Part shown: piece by piece, positions 44,963 through 54,794 of the stretch
Numbering within the stretch: the stretch's first letter is position 1
Layout: each line of letters begins with the position of its first letter
Origin: Lactiplantibacillus pingfangensis
Lineage (GTDB): Bacteria > Bacillota > Bacilli > Lactobacillales > Lactobacillaceae
Reading direction: 5' to 3'
Length of the DNA stretch: 64,000 bases
NCBI RefSeq assembly: GCF_005404945.1
Contig: NZ_BJDG01000013.1
Span: 1-64,000 of the forward strand
The notes under the pieces: generated by a model
What the model saw: only the letters and a program-made list of their open reading frames with translations
What the model was told of the DNA's origin: nothing
The model's database searches: none
Program-made: the position numbers and the translations under genes

Positions 44963-45943
44963 TCAGTTACTCTTAACTGTAATTTTCACTTTGATTGACG
45001 TTGGATTAATCGAAGAAATGCCATCTTCGTCGGTATTTGAAAGATCAACCGTCTTCGTGGTCGTCGCGTTAACATCCGTAACATCAACGTCAACCGGCAA
45101 TTTATCCAATTTAGCCAATGCGGCCTTCGTTCCCATGACGGTCACCGACTTCGTATCCGTTGAAAACGAATAACTTGTATCGGCCGACGTCTTACCGCTA
45201 GCCTTGAGATCGACCGGCACATCTTTCTTCGCCGCGGCTGCCGTAATTGGAATATAAACGGAAGTCGTCGATGGCGTCAAAACCACATTCAAGGTTTGAC
45301 CATTCGCATCCAGCGCTTCAATCATCGCTTGTTGGTTCACGGATTTTTTCAAATTCTTTTCCGTATTAACCACTGCCACCACTTTGGCAACCTTGCTAAC
45401 CTCACTCACAGCCCCCGTCACTTTAACCGAAGCGGTGCCTAAGCGTGCACTGCCAACTTCGTAACCAGACGCCACGTTGGCGTTATTAAAATCAGCACTG
45501 ACTTTATAAGTTGCCGTTCGCCGTGGTTGAATATTAATATGAATATATTTTTGATCTAGCGTATAACTTAATTCTTTATTCAACCCGTTGACTTGAACTT
45601 TCACACTGTGACGACCAACCGATAAATCCGACAAATTCGCATAAACTTTAAAATTTTGCGTATTCGCGGTGGTCGTGACTAATGCTGCCGGGCCCTCAAT
45701 CGTAATTTTAACATTTTCGGGATAGCCCGTCACAAAATACTTCGTGCTATTGACGTTCAACTCTAAGGGCGCACTAATGGTCACTTTGCGGTTGGAAGTC
45801 AGCGTTGTTTTAGACGCATTATTTGTTAAAACACTCGACGTCGTGTTATTTGTTTTCATTGAGCTAACATAAGCAAATAATGCCAGTGCACAAATCAAGG
45901 CCAATAGTCGCATTGACCAGGCGCTATCCATAAATTTTTTCAC
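44963..45943 (-). CDS. cdaR: CdaA regulatory protein (YbbR domains)
   Basis: 326 residues. N-terminal membrane helix (12-30) followed by four YbbR-type beta repeats outside the membrane (recognisable turns: NVKITIEGPAALV, ASVKVTGAVSEVSKV, KSVTVMGTKAALAKLDKL). It modulates CdaA activity through membrane contact. Its start overlaps the cdaA stop by 4 bases (ATGA), so the genes are translationally coupled. Confidence 0.95.
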   Translation of the reverse strand: MKKFMDSAWSMRLLALICALALFAYVSSMKTNNTTSSVLTNNASKTTLTSNRKVTISAPLELNVNSTKYFVTGYPENVKITIEGPAALVTTTANTQNFKVYANLSDLSVGRHSVKVQVNGLNKELSYTLDQKYIHINIQPRRTATYKVSADFNNANVASGYEVGSARLGTASVKVTGAVSEVSKVAKVVAVVNTEKNLKKSVNQQAMIEALDANGQTLNVVLTPSTTSVYIPITAAAAKKDVPVDLKASGKTSADTSYSFSTDTKSVTVMGTKAALAKLDKLPVDVDVTDVNATTTKTVDLSNTDEDGISSINPTSIKVKITVKSN

Positions 45944-46782
45944 TTACGTAGCCCTCCTCCAAAGATATGTGCAAACCAATTCTGAATCGCATTTTGCTTC
46001 GTCTCATCTTCTGGTGTGAGCAAGATTTGACGGAAGTAGCGCAAGTAGTTTTCACGGGTCATGCCACGCATTAATTCGTTATCTTTGGTAATGGAAACTT
46101 CACCAGTTTCTTCGGAAATGACGATGGTTAATGCATCCGTCACTTCACTAATACCGACAGCGGCTCGATGTCTAGTGCCTAACTCCTTTGGAATCAAGTT
46201 ACTTTCAGACAAAGGCAAGTATGCCGCTGCGACTTTAATTTGATTGTCTTGGATAATGACCGCACCATCATGTAAAGGTGTGTTTGGAATAAAAATATTA
46301 ATCAGGAGCTCGCCAGTAATGTCCGCATCAAGGGCGATCCCAGTTTCAATATAGTCTTCCAAACCAGTATCCAGCTTAATGGACATGAGGGCGCCAATTC
46401 GCCGTTTAGCCATGTACTGAATCGCTTTGTCCAATTCATTGATCATCCGCTCTTCATCTTCATTTTGCCGCTTACCACGGACAAAAATAGAACCGCGACC
46501 GAGGTGTTCGAGTCCCCGCCGGATTTCCGGTTGAAAAATGATAACGAGCGCAATCACACCCCAATTGATAATCTGATCCATGATCCACGAAACTGTATCT
46601 AGACCAATGAACACACTCAGAATTTTGACAACGGCAATGACAACGATACCACGGAACAACTGCACCGCTTTAGTCCCTTGCAACAAGACAATCAATTCAT
46701 AAATGACGAACCAGACCACTAGAATGTCAAGGAGCCGGACAAAGTTGGTCACTGTCAACAAATCGCTCCAGTTGAAGTTCAT
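45940..46782 (-). CDS. cdaA: Diadenylate cyclase
   Basis: 280 residues. Three membrane helices (about 12-35, 40-60, 68-88), a coiled stretch, then the DAC domain with DGA at 172-174 (LHDGAVII) and RHR at 204-206 (GTRHRAAVGIS). Makes c-di-AMP from two ATP; the messenger controls potassium and osmolyte transport and wall stability. First gene of the operon; GGAGGGGG ribosome site. Confidence 0.98.
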   Translation of the reverse strand: MNFNWSDLLTVTNFVRLLDILVVWFVIYELIVLLQGTKAVQLFRGIVVIAVVKILSVFIGLDTVSWIMDQIINWGVIALVIIFQPEIRRGLEHLGRGSIFVRGKRQNEDEERMINELDKAIQYMAKRRIGALMSIKLDTGLEDYIETGIALDADITGELLINIFIPNTPLHDGAVIIQDNQIKVAAAYLPLSESNLIPKELGTRHRAAVGISEVTDALTIVISEETGEVSITKDNELMRGMTRENYLRYFRQILLTPEDETKQNAIQNWFAHIFGGGLRK

Positions 46783-46816
46783 AATCCCCCTCCTTGTGAA
46801 AAATATTTACTTTCAC

Positions 46817-46825
46817 ATTATAGCA
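46817..46825 (-). promoter_or_regulatory. Extended -10 promoter of cdaA-cdaR-glmM
   Basis: TGCTATAAT on the minus strand, about 30 bases before the cdaA ribosome binding site; no good -35, as usual for extended -10 promoters. Confidence 0.6.
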
Positions 46826-46965
46826 CGGGGAACTCTTAGCGTTGACCCATTTTAGAATGGAAGCCGTAATTTCCTGGATTATTTGCATTAATATTAAACT
46901 TGCGATTATTTAATATAGATTGGTTAATATTTCTGTTAAAATAATGGTGAAAGTGTGGTGATCAA

Positions 46966-47637
46966 ATGACCCGGTTACAGCGTTGGCTCGTGCGGCTCTT
47001 TTATTGGGGCTTTATTGGTTTCGTGGCGTTAACCATCCATGATTCCTTTTCATTTTTATTGCTCAATACCTTACTTGCTTATATTCCGATTGAATTAAGT
47101 TTCTGGCTGACTAAGCGGCGTTCAACATTGCTGTTTTGGATCATCGTCGTCATTTGGTTACTCTTTTATCCGAATACGCCGTACTTATTAACAGACTTGT
47201 TCCATTTAAGCTTATTAAAGCCATACGCAATCAATGGTTTACTAAAATTCAATCTGAGCATGTGGCGTGACTTCGCCTATTTAGTCGCGCCCACCGTCGT
47301 TTCAATCATTATTGGCACCTACACGGTTGACCAAATTGCCCAAGAATTGCAGCGGCGCTTACGGCTCACGAAACTGCCGGCTGGTCGAACCCTAATCAGT
47401 ATCGCCCTGTTCCTGTTCGCAAGTATCGGCGTTTATGTTGGCCGCTTCATGCGACTTCATACGATTTATCTTTTAATTACGCCACAATATGTCTTGGAGC
47501 AACTCGCAGAAATGTGGTCAAACAAAATGCTCGCCTTCGTCCTACTGATGTGGTTATTACAATTAGTCATTTACGGTGCTTGGCGATTTACAACCACTCC
47601 CACTAGTGAAAAAGACAAGTCATCTGACCAGCCTTGA
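46966..47637 (+). CDS. DUF1361 family membrane protein
   Basis: 223 residues, seven hydrophobic segments. Family marks: IIVVIWLLFYPNTPYLLTDL (cut at 20, about 54-73) and a second conserved block SIGVYVGRFMRLHTIYLL (about 145-162). Function unknown in all species I recall. The hydrophilic tail ends EKDKSSDQP. It is divergent from cdaA; no evidence of a functional link. Confidence 0.9.
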   Translation: MTRLQRWLVRLFYWGFIGFVALTIHDSFSFLLLNTLLAYIPIELSFWLTKRRSTLLFWIIVVIWLLFYPNTPYLLTDLFHLSLLKPYAINGLLKFNLSMWRDFAYLVAPTVVSIIIGTYTVDQIAQELQRRLRLTKLPAGRTLISIALFLFASIGVYVGRFMRLHTIYLLITPQYVLEQLAEMWSNKMLAFVLLMWLLQLVIYGAWRFTTTPTSEKDKSSDQP

Positions 47638-47694
47638 CCGTTTAATTAACGGAGACTGTTGATTTAGGCTTGTAGTGAGCGCTCCGTCAGTCAA

Positions 47695-47835
47695 AATCGT
47701 TGTGCTAGGCGGGACAGTCCCAACCAGAAAACGGTCTGTGACTTCGATTTCAAGCCGATAGCCCACGTCTTGAAATCGCCCAGTGATTAGGCGGCCCAGA
47801 ACGCCGACTAATCTTACCGACACAGCACAACGATT
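47695..47835 (+). repeat. Repeat family B, copy B2
   Basis: Outer arms AATCGTTGTGCT (47695-47706) / AGCACAACGATT (47824-47835), perfect. Inner hairpins: GATTTCAAG/CTTGAAATC and GATTAGGCG/CGCCGACTAATC. Preceded by the arm sequence TAGTGAGCGCTCCGTCAGTC. Confidence 0.8.
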
Positions 47836-47854
47836 CCGCCTGTCTACGCTAAGC

Positions 47855-48108
47855 TTAATAGCTGAAGGTTGGGACTGATAACATCGGTCGTGATGGTCGC
47901 GTTGCATCAGCCGTTTTTGCCGACGTTACGCCACGGACGGACCGGGACACTTGCGCTTTTGGCAAGGGTTCCGGACGAGGTCCAAGACGTCCTTGGCTTG
48001 GACCGGTCCCACGACCGCATGTTATCAGTCTCAACCGGAAGTGAAATCCGTATGGACCTGATTATTGACGCAGTGGGGCTTACTCGCGAATTTCATCTTT
48101 CAACCTTT
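47855..48108 (+). repeat. Repeat family A, full copy A10 with right arm
   Basis: TAGCTG leader; outer stem GGTTGGGACTGATAACAT (47867-47884) / ATGTTATCAGTCTCAACC (48019-48036), 18 pairs with one G-T, then CGGTCGTG/CACGACCG; hairpin II CCGGGACACTTGC/GCAAGGGTTCCGG; hairpin III GGTCCAAG/CTTGGACC, the mirror of A3's GGACCAAG/CTTGGTCC. Ends with the arm CTTTCAACCTTT (48097-48108). Confidence 0.9.
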
Positions 48109-48118
48109 CCTTTAAAAT

Positions 48119-48164
48119 AAATACGGCAGTGAATTGACGTTTTCGTCGACTCACTGCCGTATTT
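48119..48164. terminator. Bidirectional terminator
   Basis: AAATACGGCAGTGA and TCACTGCCGTATTT with an inner GACG/CGTC helix. Confidence 0.93.
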
Positions 48165-48178
48165 GTTGTTGAGTTGCT

Positions 48179-48688
48179 TTAAAGCACTTTAGGATCACTA
48201 TATGTCGAATGTGCACTCCGTTTATCATGGAGACCGCTGAAACCACTAAAGCCCATTTCAGTCGCTTTCTTCTCCGCATCCGTAATATAACGTAGCGTAT
48301 CATCCGCCCGCTTTTCACCATAAACTTGTAACCATTGATGGAACCGTTCATCCGATGCCGAACTAATGGCTTGCTCAACCTTTAAGCCCGCTGGTGTTAA
48401 CGACAAATATTTAATCCGTCGATCACTGGCATTAGTCGTTTGATCAATATACTTTAAGTCGAGTAAGACATTAATTTGCCGCGCAATTGCACTTCGTGAA
48501 ACACGTTGGGCATTGGCAATTTTAACCAGTGTCAACGGTTCCTTCGTTGTCGCAATCATCTGCATCACAATATAAGCCTCGAAAGTGATCTTATACGGCC
48601 GTGTTGGCACTGAGACAAAGTCACCAATGTATTTCAAAATATGCATATAAGTTTCAACGAATTGTTCGTGGATCTCTGCTTCTGTCAT
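48179..48688 (-). CDS. MarR family regulator
   Basis: 169 residues. Winged helix with ITFEAYIVMQMIATTKEPLT, recognition helix VSRSAIARQINVLLDL and wing NASDRRIKYLSLTPAG. The C-terminus (GFSGFSGLHDKRSAHSTYS) is longer than usual. GGGGGGAC precedes the ATG. Upstream lies the palindrome TGGCAATTAATTGCCA, probably its own operator. Similar in size and layout to the MarR protein at 16187. Confidence 0.9.
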   Translation of the reverse strand: MTEAEIHEQFVETYMHILKYIGDFVSVPTRPYKITFEAYIVMQMIATTKEPLTLVKIANAQRVSRSAIARQINVLLDLKYIDQTTNASDRRIKYLSLTPAGLKVEQAISSASDERFHQWLQVYGEKRADDTLRYITDAEKKATEMGFSGFSGLHDKRSAHSTYSDPKVL

Positions 48689-48734
48689 ATGACGTCCCCC
48701 CGCTAGGTTTCACCTAATAATCCCGTTTATTACT

Positions 48735-48750
48735 TGGCAATTAATTGCCA
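48735..48750. promoter_or_regulatory. Perfect 16-bp palindrome, candidate MarR operator
   Basis: TGGCAATTAATTGCCA, 47 bp upstream of the MarR start; a smaller TAGGT-ttc-ACCTA repeat lies at 48704-48716. Confidence 0.55.
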
Positions 48751-48828
48751 GTTCTAATCATTCACTCTAAATACTATTCTAACCTTATTATAACCGAGAA
48801 GGCTTGCAATGCAATATAAAATAATTTA

Positions 48829-50964
48829 TTAATCGTCGTCTGCTTCCAGATCATTCAACATCAGTAAGTTTTCAGAATAGTTAATGAACTGTCGGAGTTT
48901 CGAGGCGGTGCGTAGACTAATTTGTCCACTTTCTAATAAATGTTGTACACCGGCACGTTCTGCACCTAAACTTTTAATTCGGAGTGCTTGCAATTGTCGC
49001 TCATAATCGGCTCGTGACAAACTATGATCCGCCTTTGCGCTCTCAATCCGGTTGCGATAATGAACAATCAAGTGATATAACGCCTGACGGTCAAATTGTT
49101 GTTCGTCGACACCGGTCTGTTTTAAATATTGTGACAACGATTTAATCGCTGCTTTGGAAGCCACACGTTGAATCGCCAATTGTTCCGCACGAAATTTATC
49201 ACTATCGACTGGCGTTAACCAAATTCGTAGACTCTGCATGCCGCGTGAAAGCATTAACCGTAACGAACGCAGTGTTGGTAATCCGGGTTTATGTGCCGCT
49301 TGTGACAGGCGTTGTTCGCGCCGCTCGATCCGGCGTAAATAAGCTTGTGCACCTAATTTAGACGTCTCCCCGGCAACGAGCATCTCTTTAACCGCCTGCC
49401 GCTCACCAGCTAAGGCAACTAAGCGCAACTGCATTTCATCCGTCAACATTGGTTGCAGTTCATCGGCTGTCTGTGAGGCCACTTCTAAACGCCGAATTTG
49501 AAATTGTTGATCCAAGATCAAATCATACGCAGCCCGTTGATTTTCAGGACGTCGATGCTCTTCAATATTTTGCACGGCCAGTTGTAACACATAGATCCGT
49601 GCTTGCTTATAAGTAAATTGTTGGGGCGTCGCTTCGGCAGTTACGTCAGCTGCTTCTGAATCATCAGCGACAACCACCGTGCCATCTTCATCAAGACTGG
49701 AGCCACGGGTCATGAATGGTAATGATTTAGCTGCCATCAACGGCAAGATGCCAGCGGCCGAAACCAAGCTGACAATAATCACCCCAGCGGCAATGAACAA
49801 GACTAACGACCGTTCCGGGAAGGCCGCACCAGTGGCAATCACAGTTGGAATCGTGAAGACCCCAGCCATCGTGATCGCCCCACGCACGCCAGATAACCCA
49901 GATAGCGTGGCAATTCTTAAACTTGGTTTGGATTTTTCGTGATTCCGCAACCAAGTCATTAACATATAGCCATATGTCCAGGCCACCCGAATCAATAATA
50001 AAATTCCCCAAACAATCAGCACATCAAAAATCGCATGTAACGTATTAGTATGGTTGCCTTCGATAGTTGCTTGCGTCGCAACGGGCAACTCAATCCCAAG
50101 AATCAGAAAAACAATACCGTTTAACAAATAAACAATAATATTCCAAACTTTTTCCGTGACTAACCGCAGTTCGGGGGCATCCTCCGCTTCATGTGACCCT
50201 TGCACATGTGCGAGAACCCCGGCCGCAACCACCGCGACAACCCCCGAAGCGTGAAACCATTCTTCAGCCACAAAATAAATCGCAAACGGTGTCAAGATTT
50301 GTAACACCACGTTGAACACTGTGTCGTTGATTCCTTCGCGCCGTAAAATATCGCGAATCAATTGAATAATCGTAATTAAAGCCAACCCAACCGCTAAACC
50401 AACTAAACTGATATAAAAGAAATCGCCGATTGCTTTGCCAAGGACAAAACTCCCTGTGACCGCTGCGGCCAAAGCATATTTAAAACCAATCAAGCCACTG
50501 GCATCATTGATTAAGCTTTCGCCACTAACCAAATGCAAAATTTCTTTAGGCAATTTGACTCCCTCAGAAATCGATTGTACCGCCATTGGATCAGTTGGCG
50601 AGAGAATGGCAGCTAAAGCAATACTAACTGCCAATGGAATCGTTGGAATCAGAATATGAATCAAAAATCCGCCTAAAATAGTGGTGATGAATACTAGCAC
50701 GATTGCGTTGGCAAAAATTGCCCCGCGAAGTTCCCATAACTCTTGTTTTGGAAACTGTCTGCCATCGTTGTACAGCATCGGTGCAATAAAGACTAGCATG
50801 AACCAGTCCGTTTGCAACTTAACTTGTACATTTAATAATAAAGCCACTCCTAGACCCAGCCCGACTTGGATTAAACTGACCGGGATTGCGACTAGATAGT
50901 GGCTCAACACATTCGACAGCAGCACTAAACATGCCAATAAAATCACTAATTCGATGATCGGCAT
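48829..50964 (-). CDS. CPA1-type Na+/H+ antiporter
   Basis: 711 residues from the ATG at 50964, 9 bases after AAAGGAGG. About 12 membrane segments (1-420) with the ion-site motifs LAAILSPTDPMAV and GESLINDASGLIGF, and a cytoplasmic C-terminal tail of about 280 residues rich in helices and arginine (RRIERREQRLSQAA). Exchanges Na+ or K+ for H+. It begins 40 bp after murB on the same strand and may be co-transcribed with it. Confidence 0.93.
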   Translation of the reverse strand: MPIIELVILLACLVLLSNVLSHYLVAIPVSLIQVGLGLGVALLLNVQVKLQTDWFMLVFIAPMLYNDGRQFPKQELWELRGAIFANAIVLVFITTILGGFLIHILIPTIPLAVSIALAAILSPTDPMAVQSISEGVKLPKEILHLVSGESLINDASGLIGFKYALAAAVTGSFVLGKAIGDFFYISLVGLAVGLALITIIQLIRDILRREGINDTVFNVVLQILTPFAIYFVAEEWFHASGVVAVVAAGVLAHVQGSHEAEDAPELRLVTEKVWNIIVYLLNGIVFLILGIELPVATQATIEGNHTNTLHAIFDVLIVWGILLLIRVAWTYGYMLMTWLRNHEKSKPSLRIATLSGLSGVRGAITMAGVFTIPTVIATGAAFPERSLVLFIAAGVIIVSLVSAAGILPLMAAKSLPFMTRGSSLDEDGTVVVADDSEAADVTAEATPQQFTYKQARIYVLQLAVQNIEEHRRPENQRAAYDLILDQQFQIRRLEVASQTADELQPMLTDEMQLRLVALAGERQAVKEMLVAGETSKLGAQAYLRRIERREQRLSQAAHKPGLPTLRSLRLMLSRGMQSLRIWLTPVDSDKFRAEQLAIQRVASKAAIKSLSQYLKQTGVDEQQFDRQALYHLIVHYRNRIESAKADHSLSRADYERQLQALRIKSLGAERAGVQHLLESGQISLRTASKLRQFINYSENLLMLNDLEADDD

Positions 50965-51003
50965 TAAAGTGTTGCCTCCTTTGTTCAATATAATTTGAAA
51001 GTG

Positions 51004-51906
51004 CTATTTGACATCCTCGCCGATGATCCGAACTTCGGTCTCAAGGTGAACGCCAAAGGTTTCATAAACAACTTTTTGCACATAATGAATCATATCCATG
51101 TAGTCGGTCGCCGTTGCATGATCGACATTAATAATAAAGCCAGCGTGTTTCTTGGAAACTTGCGCGCCGCCAATTTGATGTCCTTGTAGACCGGCATCAT
51201 GGATTAGTTTACCAGTAAAGTAGCCGGTTGGTCGCTTGAAAACACTCCCACACGATGGCCACTCTAAAGGCTGCTTCGACGCCCGGAGTGTATTGAGCTC
51301 ATCCATCCGAGCTTGGATCGTCTTCTGGTTACCGGGTTTAAGCTTAAAGGTGGCCGTAACCACGGTGTCATCGTAATCTTGGACCGTACTGTGACGATAA
51401 CCGAATTCAAGGTCGGCATTCGATAATGTTTTTAAATGCCCTTCGCGCGTTAAAACAGTGACTTCTTCAATGACTTCACTCATTTCACCGCCGTAAGCGC
51501 CAGCATTCATAAAGACTGCACCACCGACACTGCCAGGAATACCGGCTGCAAATTCAAGCCCCGTGAGACTCGCCTGACAAGCAACCTTAGTCGTGGCAAT
51601 TAACGCCGCACCGGCTTCGGCCACCACTTCAGTTTCACTGGCATGAATCTGGGCCATTTTGGTCAAAATAATCGTCAAGCCACGAATGCCACCATCCTTA
51701 ACGATTAAATTGCTGGCATTCCCGATTATGGTGATTGGCATTTCGCGGGCATCGGCAAATTCAATCAAACTTTTCGTTTCACTGATTGACTTAGGAAATG
51801 CCACGTAATCTGCGGGACCTCCAGTTTTAGTATTCGTATAATGACTCAGTGATTCATCTTTTTTAATTTCAATGGCTGGAAAACTGGCCAACACATCTTG
51901 GGTCAT
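51004..51906 (-). CDS. murB: UDP-N-acetylenolpyruvoylglucosamine reductase
   Basis: 300 residues from the ATG at 51906 (AAAGGAAC 8 bases upstream). FAD-binding type 4 domain: [53 protein letters not shown]; reductase domain with the catalytic serine in [10 protein letters not shown], and the final glutamate in ETEVRIIG. Type II MurB as in Firmicutes. Second committed step of peptidoglycan precursor synthesis. Confidence 0.97.
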   Translation of the reverse strand: MTQDVLASFPAIEIKKDESLSHYTNTKTGGPADYVAFPKSISETKSLIEFADAREMPITIIGNASNLIVKDGGIRGLTIILTKMAQIHASETEVVAEAGAALIATTKVACQASLTGLEFAAGIPGSVGGAVFMNAGAYGGEMSEVIEEVTVLTREGHLKTLSNADLEFGYRHSTVQDYDDTVVTATFKLKPGNQKTIQARMDELNTLRASKQPLEWPSCGSVFKRPTGYFTGKLIHDAGLQGHQIGGAQVSKKHAGFIINVDHATATDYMDMIHYVQKVVYETFGVHLETEVRIIGEDVK

Positions 51907-52029
51907 GGGTAAAGTTCCTTTCATGGTTCAATTTTACAATTATTTTAAGGACGGTACGCTCAATCCCCACTCGTTATCGTCGAGATAAGGTCTAAAGTAA
52001 CCGTTAGAGTGTTTTAATGATAGCACTTT

Positions 52030-52932
52030 TTAATCGCTTAATAAATGACGGCACACCGCGTGACTCGTAATGGCAGATGTGGGATCAACTGGATTAGGAC
52101 CGTGCGTGGCGACTGCCGTCAAGAACGCCCGGATTAGCGGGGCAAAACCGCGCTTTTCTAACGTTTGCGTCCAATCTGGAAAAATCGTCGTTTGCGTTTG
52201 CGCAGTTTGATAGGTTGTTAAACTGCTCAAATTATTGACCACGGCACGTTGTAAACTAGCTTGCACCGTTGACGTTTCCAAGTTGATCCCACCACGCATA
52301 TTGGTCACAACTTGTAACTGCTCATGGGCGGTTTGGGCTGTAAAGTAGCCTTGCGCCAATTTGCCGTCAGCAGTCGCTACAATTCTGCCGGTCGTTGTCA
52401 CTAATGGTTCATCTAATAAGTATAACCCAGTATCCACACTATGAATCATCAGATCAAATACAGCGGTTTCCACGTCTTGATCACTCGTTTCACGAACCTT
52501 CTCGGCCATGATCAACCGTTTATCAGGAATCGCCTTTAATTGTTGATTAAGCGGTGCAAAGCGCCGATTAAAGCCACAAGTTAAGAGTAAGTGCCGCGCA
52601 GCCGCCAAGTCATATAAGCCCTGAACTTCCTGCAAATCCATCGAAACCGGTTTATCAACATACACATTAATATCGGCAAGCAGCAACTTTTTGATGATAC
52701 TGGCATGGGTCGCAGTCGGCGTATGCACAAAGACTGCGGCCGGCTGTGTCGCCATCAGCTCATCTAAAGTCGCATGCGTGTGCGTAAACCCATATTCTGC
52801 GGCCAACTGCTGCCTTTTTTCTGGATTGCGCGTCGTCAGATGAAACTCATACTGGTCTTGCATCGCCGCCATCACGGGCAGATAAGCCTTTTGTGCGATA
52901 TTTCCTAAACCAAGCACACCAATTTTTATCAT
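52030..52932 (-). CDS. Gfo/Idh/MocA-family oxidoreductase
   Basis: 300 residues. Rossmann domain at the start (IGVLGLGNIAQKAYLPVM), VDKPVSMDLQEVQGLYDLA (the EKP-like motif, here DKP, at about 93-95) and a C-terminal alpha/beta dimer domain. Acts on sugars, inositols or related compounds with NAD(P); the substrate cannot be told. TTGGAGG precedes the ATG. Divergent from exoA. Confidence 0.9.
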   Translation of the reverse strand: MIKIGVLGLGNIAQKAYLPVMAAMQDQYEFHLTTRNPEKRQQLAAEYGFTHTHATLDELMATQPAAVFVHTPTATHASIIKKLLLADINVYVDKPVSMDLQEVQGLYDLAAARHLLLTCGFNRRFAPLNQQLKAIPDKRLIMAEKVRETSDQDVETAVFDLMIHSVDTGLYLLDEPLVTTTGRIVATADGKLAQGYFTAQTAHEQLQVVTNMRGGINLETSTVQASLQRAVVNNLSSLTTYQTAQTQTTIFPDWTQTLEKRGFAPLIRAFLTAVATHGPNPVDPTSAITSHAVCRHLLSD

Positions 52933-53004
52933 GTGAAATCCTCCAATTTAATGCATCGAATGCGGTACAATTGACCTATTAACAAATAGAAAGGCGTTGA
53001 CATA

Positions 53005-53760
53005 ATGAAATTTATCTCTTGGAACGTCAATGGCCTGCGTGCCGCGGTAAAACACGGCTTCGTCGACCGTTTTAATGAACTTGATGCAGATGCGTTCTGC
53101 CTGCAAGAAACTAAGCTGCAAGCCGGTCAAATTGCACTCGACTTGCCAGGCTATCACCAATACTGGAACTACGCCGAACGAAAGGGTTACTCTGGCACCG
53201 CGATTTTTACCAAAAATGAACCGTTGCGCGTTGCTTATGGGATCGGCGTCCCCGAGCACGATACCGAGGGGCGCGTTATTACACTAGAATACGCGGATTA
53301 TTACCTGATTACTTGCTACACACCTAATTCTGGCGGCGAACTCAAACGCCTGGCCTATCGCCAAACTTGGGAAGACGCCTTTTTAGCTTATATTAACGGG
53401 CTTAACGCGGACAAACCTGTGATTTTCTGTGGCGATTTAAATGTCGCTCACGAAAACATTGATCTTAAAAACTGGCAAAGTAACCACCACAGTGCCGGAT
53501 TTACGGACGAGGAACGTGGTAAATTCAACCAGTTGCTCGCTAGTGGCTACACTGATACGTTCCGTCATTTTTATCCAGACCAGACCGGGATTTATTCCTG
53601 GTGGAGCTATCGGGCACATGCCAGAGAAAACAATTCTGGTTGGCGGATTGATTATTTTATCGCCTCTGAAAAATTGAACGATCGCTTGTTAAACGCCCGC
53701 ATCTTAACCGATGTGATGGGTTCCGATCACTGTCCGGTTGAACTCGACATTCGAGTCTAA
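53005..53760 (+). CDS. exoA: Exodeoxyribonuclease III / AP endonuclease
   Basis: 251 residues. FISWNVNGLRAA (3-14), LQETKLQ, YSGTAIF, CGDLNVAHENIDL, GWRIDYFIAS and the final GSDHCPVELDI show all metal and catalytic residues of the ExoIII family. Cleaves DNA 5' of abasic sites in base-excision repair. AAAGGCG precedes the ATG; the exonuclease gene follows 66 bp later on the same strand. Confidence 0.97.
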   Translation: MKFISWNVNGLRAAVKHGFVDRFNELDADAFCLQETKLQAGQIALDLPGYHQYWNYAERKGYSGTAIFTKNEPLRVAYGIGVPEHDTEGRVITLEYADYYLITCYTPNSGGELKRLAYRQTWEDAFLAYINGLNADKPVIFCGDLNVAHENIDLKNWQSNHHSAGFTDEERGKFNQLLASGYTDTFRHFYPDQTGIYSWWSYRAHARENNSGWRIDYFIASEKLNDRLLNARILTDVMGSDHCPVELDIRV

Positions 53761-53826
53761 AACTTGAATTTTACGACTAATCCAAGTACGATTAGCCCAT
53801 AATATTTAGAAATGTAGGTGAACTGG

Positions 53827-54363
53827 TTGAATTTTGTCGCCATGGACTTTGAAACCGCCAGTGCCAAGCGTGATAGCGCTTGTTCATTGGCGCTCACCAT
53901 TGTTCGTAATAATCAAATTGCGGATGAATTTTATACCTTGATCAAACCTGAAACGGACTTTTTCTGGCGTAACGTTCAGATTCATGGTATTCATGCCGAA
54001 GATGTCGCGGATGCGCCAAAGTTTCCAGCAGTCTGGGAGCATATCCAACCGTTTTTTCAACGGGACCGCCTGGTGATTGCGCACAATGCACCCTTTGACA
54101 CCGGCGTCTTACGCCAAACATTGGCCCATTATGGTATTGGTGCCCCAGAATATCTGTCGATGGACACCGTCAAAACAAGCAAAAAATTCTATCCTGAATT
54201 GCCTAATCACAAGCTTGACACCATGTGCCGCGCACTAGATATTGAGCTTCAGCACCACCACAACGCCCTCGATGATAGCTTGGCCTGCGCCAATATTCTC
54301 ATCACCGAGGCCGAGCAATTCGGTGCCGAACAACTCAAACCTTTCGTTCGCGTCCAAGGTTAA
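53827..54363 (+). CDS. DnaQ-like 3'-5' exonuclease
   Basis: 178 residues. TTG at 53827 chosen (AGGTG 6 bases upstream); a GTG at 53818 is inside that site. DEDDh motifs: MDFETAS (ExoI), AHNAPFDTGVL (ExoII) and HHNALDDSLA (ExoIII). A stand-alone proofreading or RNA/DNA trimming enzyme of the epsilon-subunit type. Probably in an operon with exoA. Confidence 0.9.
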   Translation: MNFVAMDFETASAKRDSACSLALTIVRNNQIADEFYTLIKPETDFFWRNVQIHGIHAEDVADAPKFPAVWEHIQPFFQRDRLVIAHNAPFDTGVLRQTLAHYGIGAPEYLSMDTVKTSKKFYPELPNHKLDTMCRALDIELQHHHNALDDSLACANILITEAEQFGAEQLKPFVRVQG

Positions 54364-54365
54364 TC

Positions 54366-54411
54366 AAAAGTGAGTCAAACAGCTATTAATGGCGGTTTGA
54401 CCCACTTTTTT
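54366..54411 (+). terminator. Terminator of the exoA region
   Basis: AAAAGTGAGTCAAAC and GGTTTGACCCACTTTT followed by TT; one mismatch. Confidence 0.9.
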
Positions 54412-54417
54412 AGTCAT

Positions 54418-54612
54418 TAACTTGTCGCTTCCGGTTGGGACTGATACCATGCGGCCGTGGGACCGGGCCAAGCCAGGCACGTCTTGGTCCTCGTCCGCAA
54501 CCCTTGCAAAAACCGCAAGTGTCCCGGCCAGTCCGTGGTGTAAAATCGGCAAAAACGGCCGATTAACGCCACCATCACGACCGATGGCATCAGTCCCAAC
54601 CTTCAGCTAATT
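54418..54612 (-). repeat. Repeat family A, inverted full copy A11
   Basis: The tail reads CTTGTCGCTTCCGG at the left and the TAGCTG leader as CAGCTA at the right, so the copy is on the minus strand. Outer arms GGTTGGGACTGATACCAT (54433-54450) and ATGGCATCAGTCCCAACC (54584-54601), one mismatch; all three hairpins recognisable. Confidence 0.87.
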
Positions 54613-54794
54613 AACAGCTTTTCAATAGCTAACTAGGCGTATCAGAAGTCGTAGACCGCACTCGTACTGGGCCTGTCACAACACCACAAACGACATAATA
54701 CTCATGGACAATAGTAACAAGTAATATAATTTTCACACACTGTTTAAGAATTTACTGTGTCACTCACAACTTTGAAGGCTACTACCGGCTAATG

